Below are positions 34,647 through 46,010 of a stretch of 64,000 nt of DNA, piece after piece. Positions within the stretch are counted from its first letter, which is position 1; each line of letters starts with the position of its first letter. Made by a program: the position numbers and the translations under genes. The stretch is taken from the NCBI RefSeq assembly GCF_001422735.1, contig NZ_LMLZ01000020.1, positions 206,954-270,953 of the forward strand, given 5' to 3'. This stretch comes from Acidovorax sp. Leaf78. GTDB lineage: Bacteria > Pseudomonadota > Gammaproteobacteria > Burkholderiales > Burkholderiaceae_C. Below the pieces are notes generated by a model. The model worked only from the letters and a program-made list of their open reading frames with translations. It was not told where the DNA came from and ran no database searches.

Positions 34647-36260
34647 ATGAACGCACTTCTTTCCGTCTCCGACAAGACCGGCATCGTCAAATTTGCCCAG
34701 GCCCTGCACGCGCTGGGCATCAAGCTGCTGTCCACCGGCGGCACCGCCAAGTTGCTGGCCGACAACGGCCTGCCCGTGACCGAGGTGGCCGAGGTCACCC
34801 GGTTCCCCGAGATGCTGGACGGCCGCGTGAAGACGCTGCACCCCAAGGTGCACGGCGGCCTGCTGGCCCGCCGCGAACTGCCCGAGCACATGGCCGCCTT
34901 GAAGGAGCACGGCATCGACACCATCGACCTGCTGGTGGTCAACCTGTACCCCTTCGAGTCCACCGTGGCCAAGGCCGGCTGCACGCTGGCCGACGCCATC
35001 GAGAACATCGACATCGGCGGTCCCGCCATGGTGCGCAGCGCCGCCAAGAACTGGAACGACGTGGGCGTGATCACCTCGGCCGACCAGTACGACGCTGTGC
35101 TGGCCGAGCTGAAAGCCGGCGGCAAGCTCTCCAACAAGCTGCGCTTTGCGCTGTCGGTGGCTGCGTTCAACCGCATCGCCCAGTACGACGGCGCCATCAG
35201 CGACTACCTGTCGTCCGTCACGTTCGAAGAAGACAAGCTGTCGGAAACCTACGTGCCCACGCGCGCCCAGTTCGCCGGCCAGAGCAACGGCATCTTCACC
35301 AAGGTGCAGGACCTGCGCTACGGCGAAAACTCGCACCAGCAGGCCGCGCTGTACCGCGACCTGCACCCCGCACCCGGCTCGCTGGTGACCGCAGAGCAGG
35401 TGCAAGGCAAGGAGCTGTCGTACAACAACATCGCCGACGCCGATGCCGCGTGGGAATGCGTCAAGAGCTTTGAGGCGCCTGCCTGCGTCATCGTCAAGCA
35501 CGCCAACCCCTGCGGCGTGGCCGTGGGCCTGGACGCGCTGGATGCCTACAGCAAGGCCTTCCAGACCGACCCCACCAGCGCATTCGGCGGCATCATCGCC
35601 GTGAACCGCACACTCGACGGCGCCGCTGCCGCGCAGATCAGCAAGCAGTTCGTCGAAGTGCTGATGGCCCCCGACTTCACGGCCGAGGCATTGGAAGTCT
35701 TCAAGGCCAAGGCCAACGTCCGCCTGCTCAAGATCGCGCTGCCGCCCCACGCATCCAAGACCGACGTCCTGACCGACTGGCAGCGTGGCCGCAACGCCAT
35801 GGACGCCAAGCGCATCGGCTCGGGCCTGCTGCTGCAGACCGCCGACAACCATGAGCTGTCGCTCATCGACCTGCAGGTCGTGACCCAGAAGCAGCCCACC
35901 CTGGAGCAACTGGAAGACCTGCTGTTCGCCTGGAAGGTCGCCAAGTACGTCAAGAGCAACGCCATCGTCTTCTGCAAGGGCGGCATGACCATGGGCGTGG
36001 GCGCCGGCCAGATGAGCCGCCTGGACTCCGCCCGCATCGCCAGCATCAAGGCCGGCCACGCCAACCTCTCGCTGCAGGGCACCGTGGTGGCGAGCGACGC
36101 GTTCTTCCCCTTCCGCGACGGCCTGGATGTGGTGGTGGACGCAGGCGCCACCTGCGTCATCCAGCCCGGCGGCTCGATGCGCGACAACGAAGTCATCGAC
36201 GCAGCGAATGAGCGTGGCGTGGCGATGGTGTTCAGCGGCGTGCGCCACTTCCGCCATTGA
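34647..36260 (+). CDS. purH: Bifunctional AICAR formyltransferase / IMP cyclohydrolase
   Basis: PurH carries out the last two steps of IMP synthesis. The 537-residue protein has the MGS-like IMP cyclohydrolase domain (1-about 195, [15 protein letters not shown] and [12 protein letters not shown]) and the AICAR transformylase domain (about 200-537) with the KH dyad in [13 protein letters not shown] and the C-terminal [11 protein letters not shown] and [12 protein letters not shown]. Length is standard (E. coli 529 aa). A family-1 repeat lies directly upstream and a strong terminator directly downstream, so it appears to be transcribed alone. Confidence 0.97.
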   Translation: MNALLSVSDKTGIVKFAQALHALGIKLLSTGGTAKLLADNGLPVTEVAEVTRFPEMLDGRVKTLHPKVHGGLLARRELPEHMAALKEHGIDTIDLLVVNLYPFESTVAKAGCTLADAIENIDIGGPAMVRSAAKNWNDVGVITSADQYDAVLAELKAGGKLSNKLRFALSVAAFNRIAQYDGAISDYLSSVTFEEDKLSETYVPTRAQFAGQSNGIFTKVQDLRYGENSHQQAALYRDLHPAPGSLVTAEQVQGKELSYNNIADADAAWECVKSFEAPACVIVKHANPCGVAVGLDALDAYSKAFQTDPTSAFGGIIAVNRTLDGAAAAQISKQFVEVLMAPDFTAEALEVFKAKANVRLLKIALPPHASKTDVLTDWQRGRNAMDAKRIGSGLLLQTADNHELSLIDLQVVTQKQPTLEQLEDLLFAWKVAKYVKSNAIVFCKGGMTMGVGAGQMSRLDSARIASIKAGHANLSLQGTVVASDAFFPFRDGLDVVVDAGATCVIQPGGSMRDNEVIDAANERGVAMVFSGVRHFRH

Positions 36261-36287
36261 TACCTATACAAAAAAAGATATCTGCGT

Positions 36288-36313
36288 AAAAAGCGGCCTC
36301 ACGGCCGCTTTTT
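36288..36313 (+). terminator. Rho-independent terminator of purH
   Basis: An 11-bp stem AAAAAGCGGCC (36288-36298) with a TCAC loop pairs with GGCCGCTTTTT (36303-36313), the T-run being part of the stem. It marks the boundary between the core genome and the low-G+C islet. Confidence 0.9.
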
Positions 36314-36377
36314 ATTTGCCCTTACATCTGAAAACGTTTCAACTTGAAAATTTCCTTGTTGAAAGATTTGCCTTGAA

Positions 36378-37069
36378 ATGAAATCTGTCGCGCATATCAA
36401 TAGGTTCATTGCGGGGCGGATTATGTTGAAGCTAAGTGCTGACGGGATGGTGATCAAAAATTCCAGGGTGGTTGCTCACAGGGTAACATCCATCGAGCGT
36501 TCAAAAATGGCTGCCGTGATGGGCATCATTGCCCATCAAACCGGTTCTTCTACCGAGAATTCCACACTGGCTAGTTATAAACAACCAGGCGCCAATGGTG
36601 CTCATTTTCTTATTTCGAAAACGGGTGTTATATATCAGACGGCTTCTATCAGGTATCGCACAATCATATTGGTCCGATACGCGCCCGTTGCCTTGCTGAA
36701 GTGAAATGCACGCCTTCTGAAAATTCGGCATACAAGAAGATGGGCGTCACCCGAATGCACGCAGCGGAAATGAAAAAATCAGTGCCTGAAAGATATCCGT
36801 CCAATTCCGAAACCATCGGGATCGAGATCGTGGGCCAAGCTTTCCTGCCGGCTAACAAACCAATGCCCAAAGGACTGAGCGACGTTCAGCAAAAGCGTTT
36901 TTTTAACGATCATTCGGTGTACGAGGCGTTGACGGGCGCACAACAGATGTCTTTCAAATATCTGCTGGAGGAACTGCTGCAGACCTTGAGCTTGGAGAAA
37001 GCAGATGTCTTTCGGCACCCCACCGTCAGCCGCAAGAACGTCACGGAAGCGGCCACTGCGGAGTGGTGA
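36378..37069 (+). pseudogene. Peptidoglycan amidase (Amidase_2/PGRP type), frameshifted
   Basis: Two open frames together encode one N-acetylmuramoyl-L-alanine amidase-like protein of about 230 residues. The first (36378-36704) holds MGIIAHQTGS (first zinc His), NGAHFLISKTGVIYQTAS. At 36660-36663 it shifts; the second frame, read from 36662, continues NHIGPIRARCLAEVKC (second His) and on through GIEIVG to FRHPTVSRKNVTEAA (third ligand region). Restoring one base, most simply an A in the CACAAT stretch, joins them. The real start may be the ATG at 36423 (MLKLSADG). Base composition is clearly lower in G+C than the flanks. The downstream exported protein overlaps its stop. A toxic-effector role is inference. 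A sequencing error in a short A-run is the alternative to a true mutation. Confidence 0.8.
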
Positions 37070-37491
37070 TGCCAAAACTGTTGTCGACAACCCTTGCCGT
37101 GATGGCCGCAGGAGTCGCCGCGTTTGCCCACGCGGCGGACGATTTTCCGCTCCTCCAGAAAGACTCCAAGGCGACGTACATTGTCAAGAATTCTGCGGGA
37201 GCGAATTCATCGGGCAATCAAGATCATTGCGTCGATTCGGTATTGACCGAGCGAAAAATGCGATTCTTCATAAAACATGCTGTCCCAAGTACGGCATTCA
37301 ATTATCAAAGGGCATTGATCCTGGATGACTGCACGGCCGAGGGTTTTGTGCGGTCCCACAAAGGAAAGACCTATCGACTCACTCTGGATGGCGCCACGGG
37401 ATGGGGCGCGTTGGCGGCTGGAACCAAAACTAGGTATCTTTATTGCGAGCGTTGTGAAGGCATCTTAGACAAGGATTTTCCCCTCGACTGA
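37069..37491 (+). CDS. Small periplasmic protein paired with the amidase (putative immunity protein)
   Basis: The 140-residue product has a Sec signal peptide (LLSTTLAVMAAGVAAFAHA, cleavage near 22) and a mature part of about 118 residues with four cysteines (HCVD, DDCTA, YCERCEG), suitable for disulfides in the periplasm. I recognise no named family. The ATG overlaps the amidase stop (TGATG) and GGAG lies upstream, so it is the second gene of that pair. An exported protein immediately behind a wall amidase is the usual design of effector/immunity pairs; that role is inferred. It is intact although the amidase is broken. Confidence 0.72.
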   Translation: MPKLLSTTLAVMAAGVAAFAHAADDFPLLQKDSKATYIVKNSAGANSSGNQDHCVDSVLTERKMRFFIKHAVPSTAFNYQRALILDDCTAEGFVRSHKGKTYRLTLDGATGWGALAAGTKTRYLYCERCEGILDKDFPLD

Positions 37492-37588
37492 GATGCGTTA
37501 TTGGCTCTTGATGCGTTGCAGGGGGTGCATGACGTCCGCGCCCCCGTCAAGCATGTATCGAAACCGCTTCAAACGCTTGAAGAGCGGA

Positions 37589-39694
<2,106 letters not shown>

Positions 39695-39715
39695 TGGCGC
39701 TGCAGCCAGGATTTC

Positions 39716-39768
39716 GATAAAAAATGCCGCTACCGCGCTATGGATCAGCGCTGGTAGCTATGATTTTT
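39716..39768 (-). repeat. Dispersed hairpin repeat, family 1, copy D
   Basis: On the minus strand it reads AAAAATCATAGCTACCAGCG, then CTGATCCATAGCGCGGTAGC and GGCATTTTTTATC, the same module order as the other copies. It begins at the stop codon of hemL and lies between hemL and pobR, which are convergent. Confidence 0.7.
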
Positions 39769-41071
39769 ATAGTGTCTTGAATACTTCGCGCGCGGCGGCC
39801 ACGGTGGCGTCGATGTCGTCGGCCGTGTGGGCCGAGCTCACGAAGCCTGCCTCGTACAGCGCTGGCGCGATGTAGACGCCGCGGTCCAGCAGGCCGTGGA
39901 ACAGCGTGTTGAAGCGCGCGTTGTCGGTCTTGAGCACCTGGGCGTAGTTCTGCGGTAGCTCGGGCAGCAGGAAGAAGCCGAACATGCCGCCTTCGCAGTC
40001 CGCGCTGAAGGGAACGCCCTCTGCGGCGGCGGCGGCAGACAGCCCATCGACCAGCGAGCGGGTGCGGGCCGAGAGCGCGTCGAAGAAGCCAGGCTTCTTG
40101 ATCTCGCGCAGCGTGGCCAGCCCGCAGGCGGTGGCCACCGGGTTGCCAGACAGCGTGCCCGCCTGGTACACGGCACCCAGCGGGGCCAGGTGCTCCATGA
40201 TGGCGCGCGGCCCGCCGAAGGCCGCCAGCGGCATGCCGCCGCCGATCACCTTGCCCAGCACCGTGATGTCGGGCTTGAAGCCGGGGATGGCTTTTGCGTA
40301 CACGCTCTGCGCACTGCCCAGCGCCACGCGAAAGCCGGTCATCACCTCGTCGAGCACCAGCAGCGCGCCGTACTCGGTGCACAGCTCGCGGCAGCGCTTC
40401 ATGAACGGGACGCTCGCGCGCACCAGGTTCATGTTGCCCGCGATGGGCTCGATCATCACGCAGGCCAGTTCCTTGCCATGCAGGGCAAAGGCTTCTTCGA
40501 GCTGGGCGACGTTGTTGTATTCGAGCACCAGGGTGTGCTGCACCACTTCGGGGGGCACACCCGCGCTGGTGGCGTTGCCGAAGGTGGCCAGGCCCGAGCC
40601 GGCCTTGACCAGCAGCGAGTCGGCATGGCCGTGGTAGCAGCCTTCGAACTTGATGAACTTGCTGCGCCCCGTGGCGCCGCGCGCCAGGCGGATGGCGCTC
40701 ATGCCGGCTTCGGTGCCCGAGCTCACCAGGCGGATCATTTCCATGGAGGGCACCAGGCCCAGGATCTCCTCGGCCAGTTCGACCTCGCGCTCGGTGGGCG
40801 CGCCGAAGCTGAAGCCTTCGAGCGCCGCCTTCTGCACCGCGTCGAGCACGGCCGGGTGACCGTGGCCCAGGATCATCGGGCCCCAGGAGCCGATGTAGTC
40901 GATGAAGCGCTGGTCGTTGGCGTCCCAGAAGTACGCGCCTTGGGCCCGCTTGATGAAACGCGGCGTGCCGCCCACGGCCTTGAAGGCCCGCACGGGCGAG
41001 TTCACGCCGCCGGGGATGAGCGCCTTGGCGCGTTCGAACAGGGGAATATTGAGATCAGTGCTTGGTGTCAT
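39767..41071 (-). CDS. hemL: Glutamate-1-semialdehyde 2,1-aminomutase
   Basis: HemL makes 5-aminolevulinate from glutamate-1-semialdehyde, the C5 route to haem. The 434-residue PLP enzyme has the cofactor-binding lysine at 274 ([13 protein letters not shown]), the phosphate loop [16 protein letters not shown] and the Asp of DEVMTGFR. Length is normal (E. coli 426 aa). Its first 17 bases overlap the 3' end of thiD on the same strand, so the two are co-transcribed. Its TAA stop sits at the edge of a family-1 repeat. Confidence 0.97.
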   Translation of the reverse strand: MTPSTDLNIPLFERAKALIPGGVNSPVRAFKAVGGTPRFIKRAQGAYFWDANDQRFIDYIGSWGPMILGHGHPAVLDAVQKAALEGFSFGAPTEREVELAEEILGLVPSMEMIRLVSSGTEAGMSAIRLARGATGRSKFIKFEGCYHGHADSLLVKAGSGLATFGNATSAGVPPEVVQHTLVLEYNNVAQLEEAFALHGKELACVMIEPIAGNMNLVRASVPFMKRCRELCTEYGALLVLDEVMTGFRVALGSAQSVYAKAIPGFKPDITVLGKVIGGGMPLAAFGGPRAIMEHLAPLGAVYQAGTLSGNPVATACGLATLREIKKPGFFDALSARTRSLVDGLSAAAAAEGVPFSADCEGGMFGFFLLPELPQNYAQVLKTDNARFNTLFHGLLDRGVYIAPALYEAGFVSSAHTADDIDATVAAAREVFKTL

Positions 41072-42008
41072 GAGGGGGCATCACAAAGCCTTCGATGGCC
41101 TGTGTTTCGTCGATCAGGGTGTCGTCATCCGCATCGTCTTCGTCGTCGGGCTGGGCCCAGAACATGCGGTCGGGCACGATGTGGCCCATGCCAGGGCGAA
41201 AGCCGGCGTCCAGGCAGCGGTCGAGGTAGCTCAGCGCCTCGCTCGTGGCCTCGCCCAGGTCGTTGCCGGCGCCCACCAGCGCGGTGAGCGCCGCCGACAG
41301 CGTGTCGCCCGCGCCGGCGAAGGTGGCGTCGAACAGCTCGAACTTGCCGCTGCCCATGATGGCCTGGGGAGAGGCGAGCACGTTCTCGACGAACTGCTCG
41401 GGCAGGGGGATGCCGGTGACCAGGGTGTAGGGCACGCCCATCTCGGACGCGGCGCGGGCGATGTCGCGCGCCGTGGGGCTGCGCTCGCTGCTCCAGTCCG
41501 GCAGCAGCCAGCGCCACAGCGTGCTGTGGTTTCCTACCAACACCGAGGTCTGCGGTAACAATAATTCTCGGAAGGCATCCAGGTACTCGTCGATCTGCTC
41601 GTCCGTCCACCAGGACAGGTTGGGCATGTAGGCGATCACGGGGACTTCGTCGTAGTCGGTCGTGATCTCGGCGATGGTGCTGATGTTCTCGGGGCTGCCC
41701 ACGAAGCCGACCTTGATGGCCTGCACGGGCATGTCTTCCAGCACGGTGCGGGCCTGCTCGGCCACGGCCTCGTCCTCGAAGCTGAAGTGGTCGAAGATCT
41801 GGGCTGTGTCCCTGGCGTAGGCCCCACACACCACCGCAATAGGGTGGCCGCCTACCGAGGCAATGGTGGTGATGTCGGCCGTCAGTCCGCCCGCGCCGCT
41901 GGGATCGCTGGCATTGAAGACGAGGATGCAGGCCGGGCTTGCGTCTTCGGAACCGTCATCTTCGCTGTCTATGATTTCTGGGGAGGGTTGGGATGCTTTG
42001 TTGGTCAT
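41055..42008 (-). CDS. thiD: Hydroxymethylpyrimidine/phosphomethylpyrimidine kinase family protein
   Basis: The ribokinase-fold protein (317 aa) has the ThiD N-terminal pattern [24 protein letters not shown] and the anion-hole motif [16 protein letters not shown]. ThiD phosphorylates HMP-P for thiamine synthesis. It is unusual in its acidic extra N-terminus (about 1-25) and an acidic, low-complexity C-terminus ([11 protein letters not shown]). Divergence from classical ThiD (GMLAT-type loop replaced) leaves some doubt about substrate, although the family is clear. The hemL-thiD-rubredoxin order is common in Burkholderiales. Confidence 0.87.
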   Translation of the reverse strand: MTNKASQPSPEIIDSEDDGSEDASPACILVFNASDPSGAGGLTADITTIASVGGHPIAVVCGAYARDTAQIFDHFSFEDEAVAEQARTVLEDMPVQAIKVGFVGSPENISTIAEITTDYDEVPVIAYMPNLSWWTDEQIDEYLDAFRELLLPQTSVLVGNHSTLWRWLLPDWSSERSPTARDIARAASEMGVPYTLVTGIPLPEQFVENVLASPQAIMGSGKFELFDATFAGAGDTLSAALTALVGAGNDLGEATSEALSYLDRCLDAGFRPGMGHIVPDRMFWAQPDDEDDADDDTLIDETQAIEGFVMPPHDTKH

Positions 42009-42065
42009 GGACCAGATCCTGCTGAAGGGGTGGCCCCGAAGCCGCAGCCCGCTGAGATGACTAGA

Positions 42066-42071
42066 TACAAT
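42066..42071 (+). promoter_or_regulatory. Candidate -10 element of the rubredoxin gene
   Basis: TACAAT lies 31 bp before the GTG start, predicting a start of transcription near 42078. No good -35 is seen. Confidence 0.4.
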
Positions 42072-42102
42072 CGTTGCATTCTATGTGAAGGCCCTTTAAG
42101 CT

Positions 42103-42276
42103 GTGACCGACTCTAAAACCTGGATGTGTTTGATTTGCGGCTGGATATATGACGAGGCAGAGGGTTCTCCCGAGCACGGCATTGCCCCCAATACGCCCTG
42201 GGAGCAGGTCCCCATGAACTGGACCTGCCCCGAGTGTGGCGCACGCAAGGAAGATTTCGAGATGGTTCAGATTTGA
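42103..42276 (+). CDS. rubA: Rubredoxin
   Basis: The 57-residue protein reads MTDSKTWMCLICGWIYD and then NWTCPECGARKEDFEMVQI at the end. It has the two CxxC knuckles (CLIC and CPEC) that bind a single iron, and the conserved aromatic core (WIYD, PW, NW). Rubredoxins carry electrons to alkane hydroxylases or peroxide/superoxide reductases; the partner is not evident here. The start is a GTG: the only other in-frame start lies inside the first knuckle. It is divergent from thiD. Confidence 0.93.
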   Translation: MTDSKTWMCLICGWIYDEAEGSPEHGIAPNTPWEQVPMNWTCPECGARKEDFEMVQI

Positions 42277-42339
42277 GACGATTTAGCCCAGCATCATGGA
42301 CTACAGCGTTGTTTATTTTTCCATCGGGAGCAGTAACAA

Positions 42340-42738
42340 TTGACTACAACAGGCGCATCTTTCAAAGTGCTCGTGGTGGATGACAGCAACACCATCCGTC
42401 GAAGCGCCGAGATTTTTCTCAAGCAGGGGGGGCACGAAGTCTTGTTGGCAGACGACGGCTTTGATGCTTTGGCGAAGGTCAACGATTACCAGCCTCAGCT
42501 GATTTTCTGTGACATTCTCATGCCCAAGCTCGACGGGTACCAGACCTGCGCCATCATCAAGCGCAACGCCCGTTTCGCAGATACACCGGTAGTCATGCTG
42601 TCCTCGAAGGACGGCGTGTTCGACAAGGCCCGCGGGCGCATGGTCGGCTGCCAGGAATATCTCACCAAACCGTTTACCAAAGACCAGTTGCTGCAGGCTG
42701 TGCAGCAATTTGGCAATGCCCAACAAGGAGCGATGTAA
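42340..42738 (+). CDS. pilG: Twitching motility response regulator PilG
   Basis: The 132-residue single receiver domain (phosphoacceptor in LIFCDILMPKLDGYQ, Lys in YLTKPFTKDQ) belongs to the Chp chemosensory system, where PilG favours pilus extension. It begins with a TTG preceded by GGGAG at nine bases; the first ATG in frame lies far inside the domain, so TTG is the start. It is the first gene of pilG-H-I-J-chpA and overlaps pilH by one base (TAATG). Confidence 0.93.
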   Translation: MTTTGASFKVLVVDDSNTIRRSAEIFLKQGGHEVLLADDGFDALAKVNDYQPQLIFCDILMPKLDGYQTCAIIKRNARFADTPVVMLSSKDGVFDKARGRMVGCQEYLTKPFTKDQLLQAVQQFGNAQQGAM

Positions 42739-43103
42739 TGCCCATCCAGAAAGTACTGGTCGTCGACGACTCGAAGACCGAGTTGATGTTTTTGACCGAC
42801 CTGCTTCAGAAAAAAGGCATGCAGGTGCGTACCGCAGAAAATGCTGATGAAGCTTTTCGCCGTCTCGCCGAAGAAAAGCCCGACCTGATTCTCATGGACG
42901 TGGTCATGCCCGGCCAGAACGGTTTTCAGCTCACCCGCGCCATTACGCGTGACCCGCTGTATGCCGACGTGCCCATCATCATGTGCACCAGCAAGAACCA
43001 GGAAACAGACCGCGTCTGGGGGATGCGCCAAGGTGCGCGTGGCTACATCACCAAGCCAGTGGATCCCGCAGAACTGCAGGCCAAAATCGACGCGCTCAAC
43101 TAA
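42738..43103 (+). CDS. pilH: Twitching motility response regulator PilH
   Basis: The 121-residue single receiver domain has acidic pair DD near residue 10, phosphoacceptor Asp in LILMDVVMPGQNGF and Lys in GYITKPVD. PilH opposes PilG and favours retraction in Pseudomonas. Its ATG overlaps the pilG TAA. Order pilG-pilH-pilI matches the classic cluster. Confidence 0.93.
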   Translation: MPIQKVLVVDDSKTELMFLTDLLQKKGMQVRTAENADEAFRRLAEEKPDLILMDVVMPGQNGFQLTRAITRDPLYADVPIIMCTSKNQETDRVWGMRQGARGYITKPVDPAELQAKIDALN

Positions 43104-43118
43104 CGCGGCGGCTCGCTC

Positions 43119-43646
43119 ATGGCCAACCGCGAAGCCCTGCGAGAGCTCCAGACCCGCCTTGCCAGCCGCCTGCAGGCGGCGCGGGTCGAGGGAACCTCTG
43201 TATCGTCCTGGCTGGCTGTAGAGTCCGCCGGGAGTTTTTATTTGCTGCCGCTCGGACAGTCGGGGGAAATCTTCTCCTGGGTCTCCGTGCAGCCTGTCCC
43301 CTACACCCAGAGCTGGTTTCTGGGGGTCGCCAACCTGCGCGGCGGGCTCGTCGGCGTGGTGGATCTGGCCGGCTTGCTAGGTGCCACGGCGCCGCGCACC
43401 GAGCAGGCACTGACCGAGTCGAGCCTGCTGGCGTTCAACGCCGCGCTCGACGTCAATGCTGCGCTCCTGGTCGACCGCCTTGCGGGCCTGCGCGGCACCG
43501 ACGCTTTCGTGTCGTCGCACCCCCCGGGCGAGGATGCACCCGCATTCTTCGGCACGACCTATATCGATTCCAGCGGCACCCGCTGGCAGGAACTGAACCT
43601 GCAGCTCCTGTCCCAACATCCCGCTTTCCTGAGCATCAGTGCTTGA
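43119..43646 (+). CDS. pilI: CheW-like coupling protein PilI
   Basis: The 175-residue CheW-domain protein (VANLRGGLVGVVDLAGLLG is the typical core) links the receptor PilJ to the kinase ChpA. It lies between pilH and pilJ with gaps of about 15 and 21 bp. Sequence outside the core is weakly conserved, as usual. Confidence 0.92.
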   Translation: MANREALRELQTRLASRLQAARVEGTSVSSWLAVESAGSFYLLPLGQSGEIFSWVSVQPVPYTQSWFLGVANLRGGLVGVVDLAGLLGATAPRTEQALTESSLLAFNAALDVNAALLVDRLAGLRGTDAFVSSHPPGEDAPAFFGTTYIDSSGTRWQELNLQLLSQHPAFLSISA

Positions 43647-43667
43647 GTTTTTCTGTAAGGCTGCACC

Positions 43668-45956
43668 ATGTCCGTCGTCAATCAATTTGGAAAACTGTTC
43701 AACCGGAAACCTGCCACGCCAGACAACGGCGCGACGGCAGGCACTGCCGACGATGGGCAGGACCTTCTGGCCACGGGTTCGCTGGACGGCGCGCAACTGC
43801 GCGACGCGTACCAGGCCGAAGCCATGAACAGCGTGCAGGGAGACCCTGACGGCTACGCACCGGAGCTCTCGGCCCCGGACGTCGAGGAAGACCTGATTTC
43901 CCTGCCCATCCTGGGCCGCGCGACCGCAGCGGCCCACCAGCGCCGCCTGCTCGCCCTGCTGGGCGTCGGCGTGCTGGTGCTGGGTGCCATTGCCTTCTGG
44001 GTGCTGCAACAAGCCGACCGCTCTGCACAGCAACTGGCCGCTACCGGCCAATCGCTGATGCAGTCGCAGCGTCTGGCCAAGTCGGTGTCGCAGGCGCTGG
44101 TGGGTAGCCCCCAGGCTTTCCCCGACGTGGTGGAAAGCTCGGGCGTGCTGGCGCGCAACGTGCGCGGCCTGAACGCTGGCGACAACGAACTGGGCGTGCA
44201 ATCGCTGGGCGAGCCCTACAAGCCGGATCTCGATGCGGTGAACCCGCTGATGGAGCGCGCAGAGCGCAACGCCAGCGTGGTGATGGGCCAGCAAAAGATC
44301 CTGACGCAGGTGGGTGACGCTCTGCGCACCATCAACCGCCAGTCGTCCGACCTGCTCGAAATCGCCGAAACGGTGTCGTCGCTCAAACTCCAGCAGAACG
44401 CGCCCGCCGCTGAAATCTCTGCTGCCGGCCAGCTGGTGATGTTGACCCAGCGTATCGGCAAGTCCGCCAACGAATTCCAGACCATGGAAGGCGTGAGCCC
44501 CGAGGCTGTGTTCCTGCTGGGCAAGGACTTGAACTCGTTCAAGGAAATCGCCCAGGGCCTGCTGGATGGCAGCCCTGAACTGCGCCTGGCCGCCACGAAG
44601 GACGCCCAGACCCGCGAGCAACTCGAATCGCTGATCAAGCTGTACGAACAAACCCGCACCCAAGCCAGCGCCATCCTGGGTAACCTGCAAGGTCTGGTGT
44701 CTGCCCGTGAAGCGCAGTCCGCCATCATTGCCGACAGCGAACCCCTGCGCCGCCAGCTGGAAGGCCTGCAGTCCAAGCTGTCCGCACAAACCGGTGTGGG
44801 CGGTGGTCAGCTGGCAGCCCTGGCTCTCGCCGGTCTGTTCGTGATTCTTTGCGGTGTGGGTATCTCCCGCGTGCAGCTGCTGGACAGCCGGGGCCGCCAG
44901 GCCGCTGCCGAATCGCAGCAAAAGGACGCCAAGCGCCAGGAGCAGGAAGCCAAGCGCGTCAACGATGCCAACCAGGCCGCCATTTTGCGTTTGATGAACG
45001 AACTGCAGTCGGTTGCTGAAGGTGACCTGACCCAGGAAGCTACCGTGACCGAAGACATCACGGGCGCCATTGCCGACTCGGTGAACTACACGGTGGAAGA
45101 ACTGCGCCAACTGGTGGGCAGCGTGCAGAACACGGCGACCCGCGTGGCACAAACGACCGCCCAGGTGGACAGCACGTCGACCGAACTGCTGGCAGCCTCG
45201 ACCGAGCAGCTGCGCGAAATTCGCGAAACCGGCCGCTCCGTTCTGGACATGGCGACCCGAATCAACGAAGTGTCCACACAGGCGCAAGAGTCGGCCACGG
45301 TGGCCCGCCAGTCGCTGCAAGCAGCCGACTCCGGTCTGCAGGCCGTGCAGAACGCCATCGGCGGTATGAACTCCATCCGTGACCAGATCCAGGACACCTC
45401 CAAGCGGATCAAGCGCCTGGGCGAGTCGTCGCAGGAGATCGGTGAAATCACCGAGCTGATTTCCGACATTACCGAACAGACGAACGTGCTGGCTCTGAAC
45501 GCCGCCATCCAGGCAGCGTCTGCTGGTGAAGCCGGTCGCGGCTTCTCGGTGGTGGCAGAAGAAGTGCAGCGACTGGCTGAACGTTCCGCAGACGCCACGC
45601 GCCAGATCTCGGCGCTGGTGAAGGCCATTCAGACCGACACCCAGGATGCCGTGGCCGCTATGGAGCGCTCCACGCAGGGTGTGGTGGAAGGGGCCCGACT
45701 GTCCGACAGCGCCGGTACCGCACTGACCGAAATCGACCGCGTGTCGCGCCGCCTTGCCGAGCTGATCGAGCAGATCTCGTCGTCGACATCCCGCGAAGCC
45801 GTGCTGGCCAACGAAGTGGCCGACAACATCCAGCACATTTTTGCGGTGACCGAGCAGACCGGTGAAGGTACCCGGACCACAGCACAGCAGGTGCGCGAAC
45901 TGTCGCACATGGCCGAAGAACTGCGCCAATCGGTGGCCCGGTTCAAGATCGCCTGA
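43668..45956 (+). CDS. pilJ: Twitching motility methyl-accepting protein PilJ
   Basis: The 762-residue receptor has a first membrane helix near residues 100-120 (LLALLGVGVLVLGAIAFWVL), a periplasmic all-helical region with PilJ-type sensor repeats (120-375), a second helix (about 383-400) and a cytoplasmic coiled coil. Its tip contains EQTNVLALNAAIQAASAGEA, the conserved receptor hairpin. An unusually long cytoplasmic N-terminus (about 100 residues) precedes the first helix. In Pseudomonas PilJ senses pilin or surface contact and signals to ChpA. Confidence 0.95.
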   Translation: MSVVNQFGKLFNRKPATPDNGATAGTADDGQDLLATGSLDGAQLRDAYQAEAMNSVQGDPDGYAPELSAPDVEEDLISLPILGRATAAAHQRRLLALLGVGVLVLGAIAFWVLQQADRSAQQLAATGQSLMQSQRLAKSVSQALVGSPQAFPDVVESSGVLARNVRGLNAGDNELGVQSLGEPYKPDLDAVNPLMERAERNASVVMGQQKILTQVGDALRTINRQSSDLLEIAETVSSLKLQQNAPAAEISAAGQLVMLTQRIGKSANEFQTMEGVSPEAVFLLGKDLNSFKEIAQGLLDGSPELRLAATKDAQTREQLESLIKLYEQTRTQASAILGNLQGLVSAREAQSAIIADSEPLRRQLEGLQSKLSAQTGVGGGQLAALALAGLFVILCGVGISRVQLLDSRGRQAAAESQQKDAKRQEQEAKRVNDANQAAILRLMNELQSVAEGDLTQEATVTEDITGAIADSVNYTVEELRQLVGSVQNTATRVAQTTAQVDSTSTELLAASTEQLREIRETGRSVLDMATRINEVSTQAQESATVARQSLQAADSGLQAVQNAIGGMNSIRDQIQDTSKRIKRLGESSQEIGEITELISDITEQTNVLALNAAIQAASAGEAGRGFSVVAEEVQRLAERSADATRQISALVKAIQTDTQDAVAAMERSTQGVVEGARLSDSAGTALTEIDRVSRRLAELIEQISSSTSREAVLANEVADNIQHIFAVTEQTGEGTRTTAQQVRELSHMAEELRQSVARFKIA

Positions 45957-46010
45957 CGCGTCAGCAGTTAGTCATCAATCAGCTGGCTCATAGCGGCCGG
46001 GGACGAATAC

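Noticed and set aside
42103-42123. Alternative ATG start for rubredoxin
   Set aside because: The first in-frame ATG would remove residues before the CLIC knuckle that are conserved in rubredoxins; GTG is kept.
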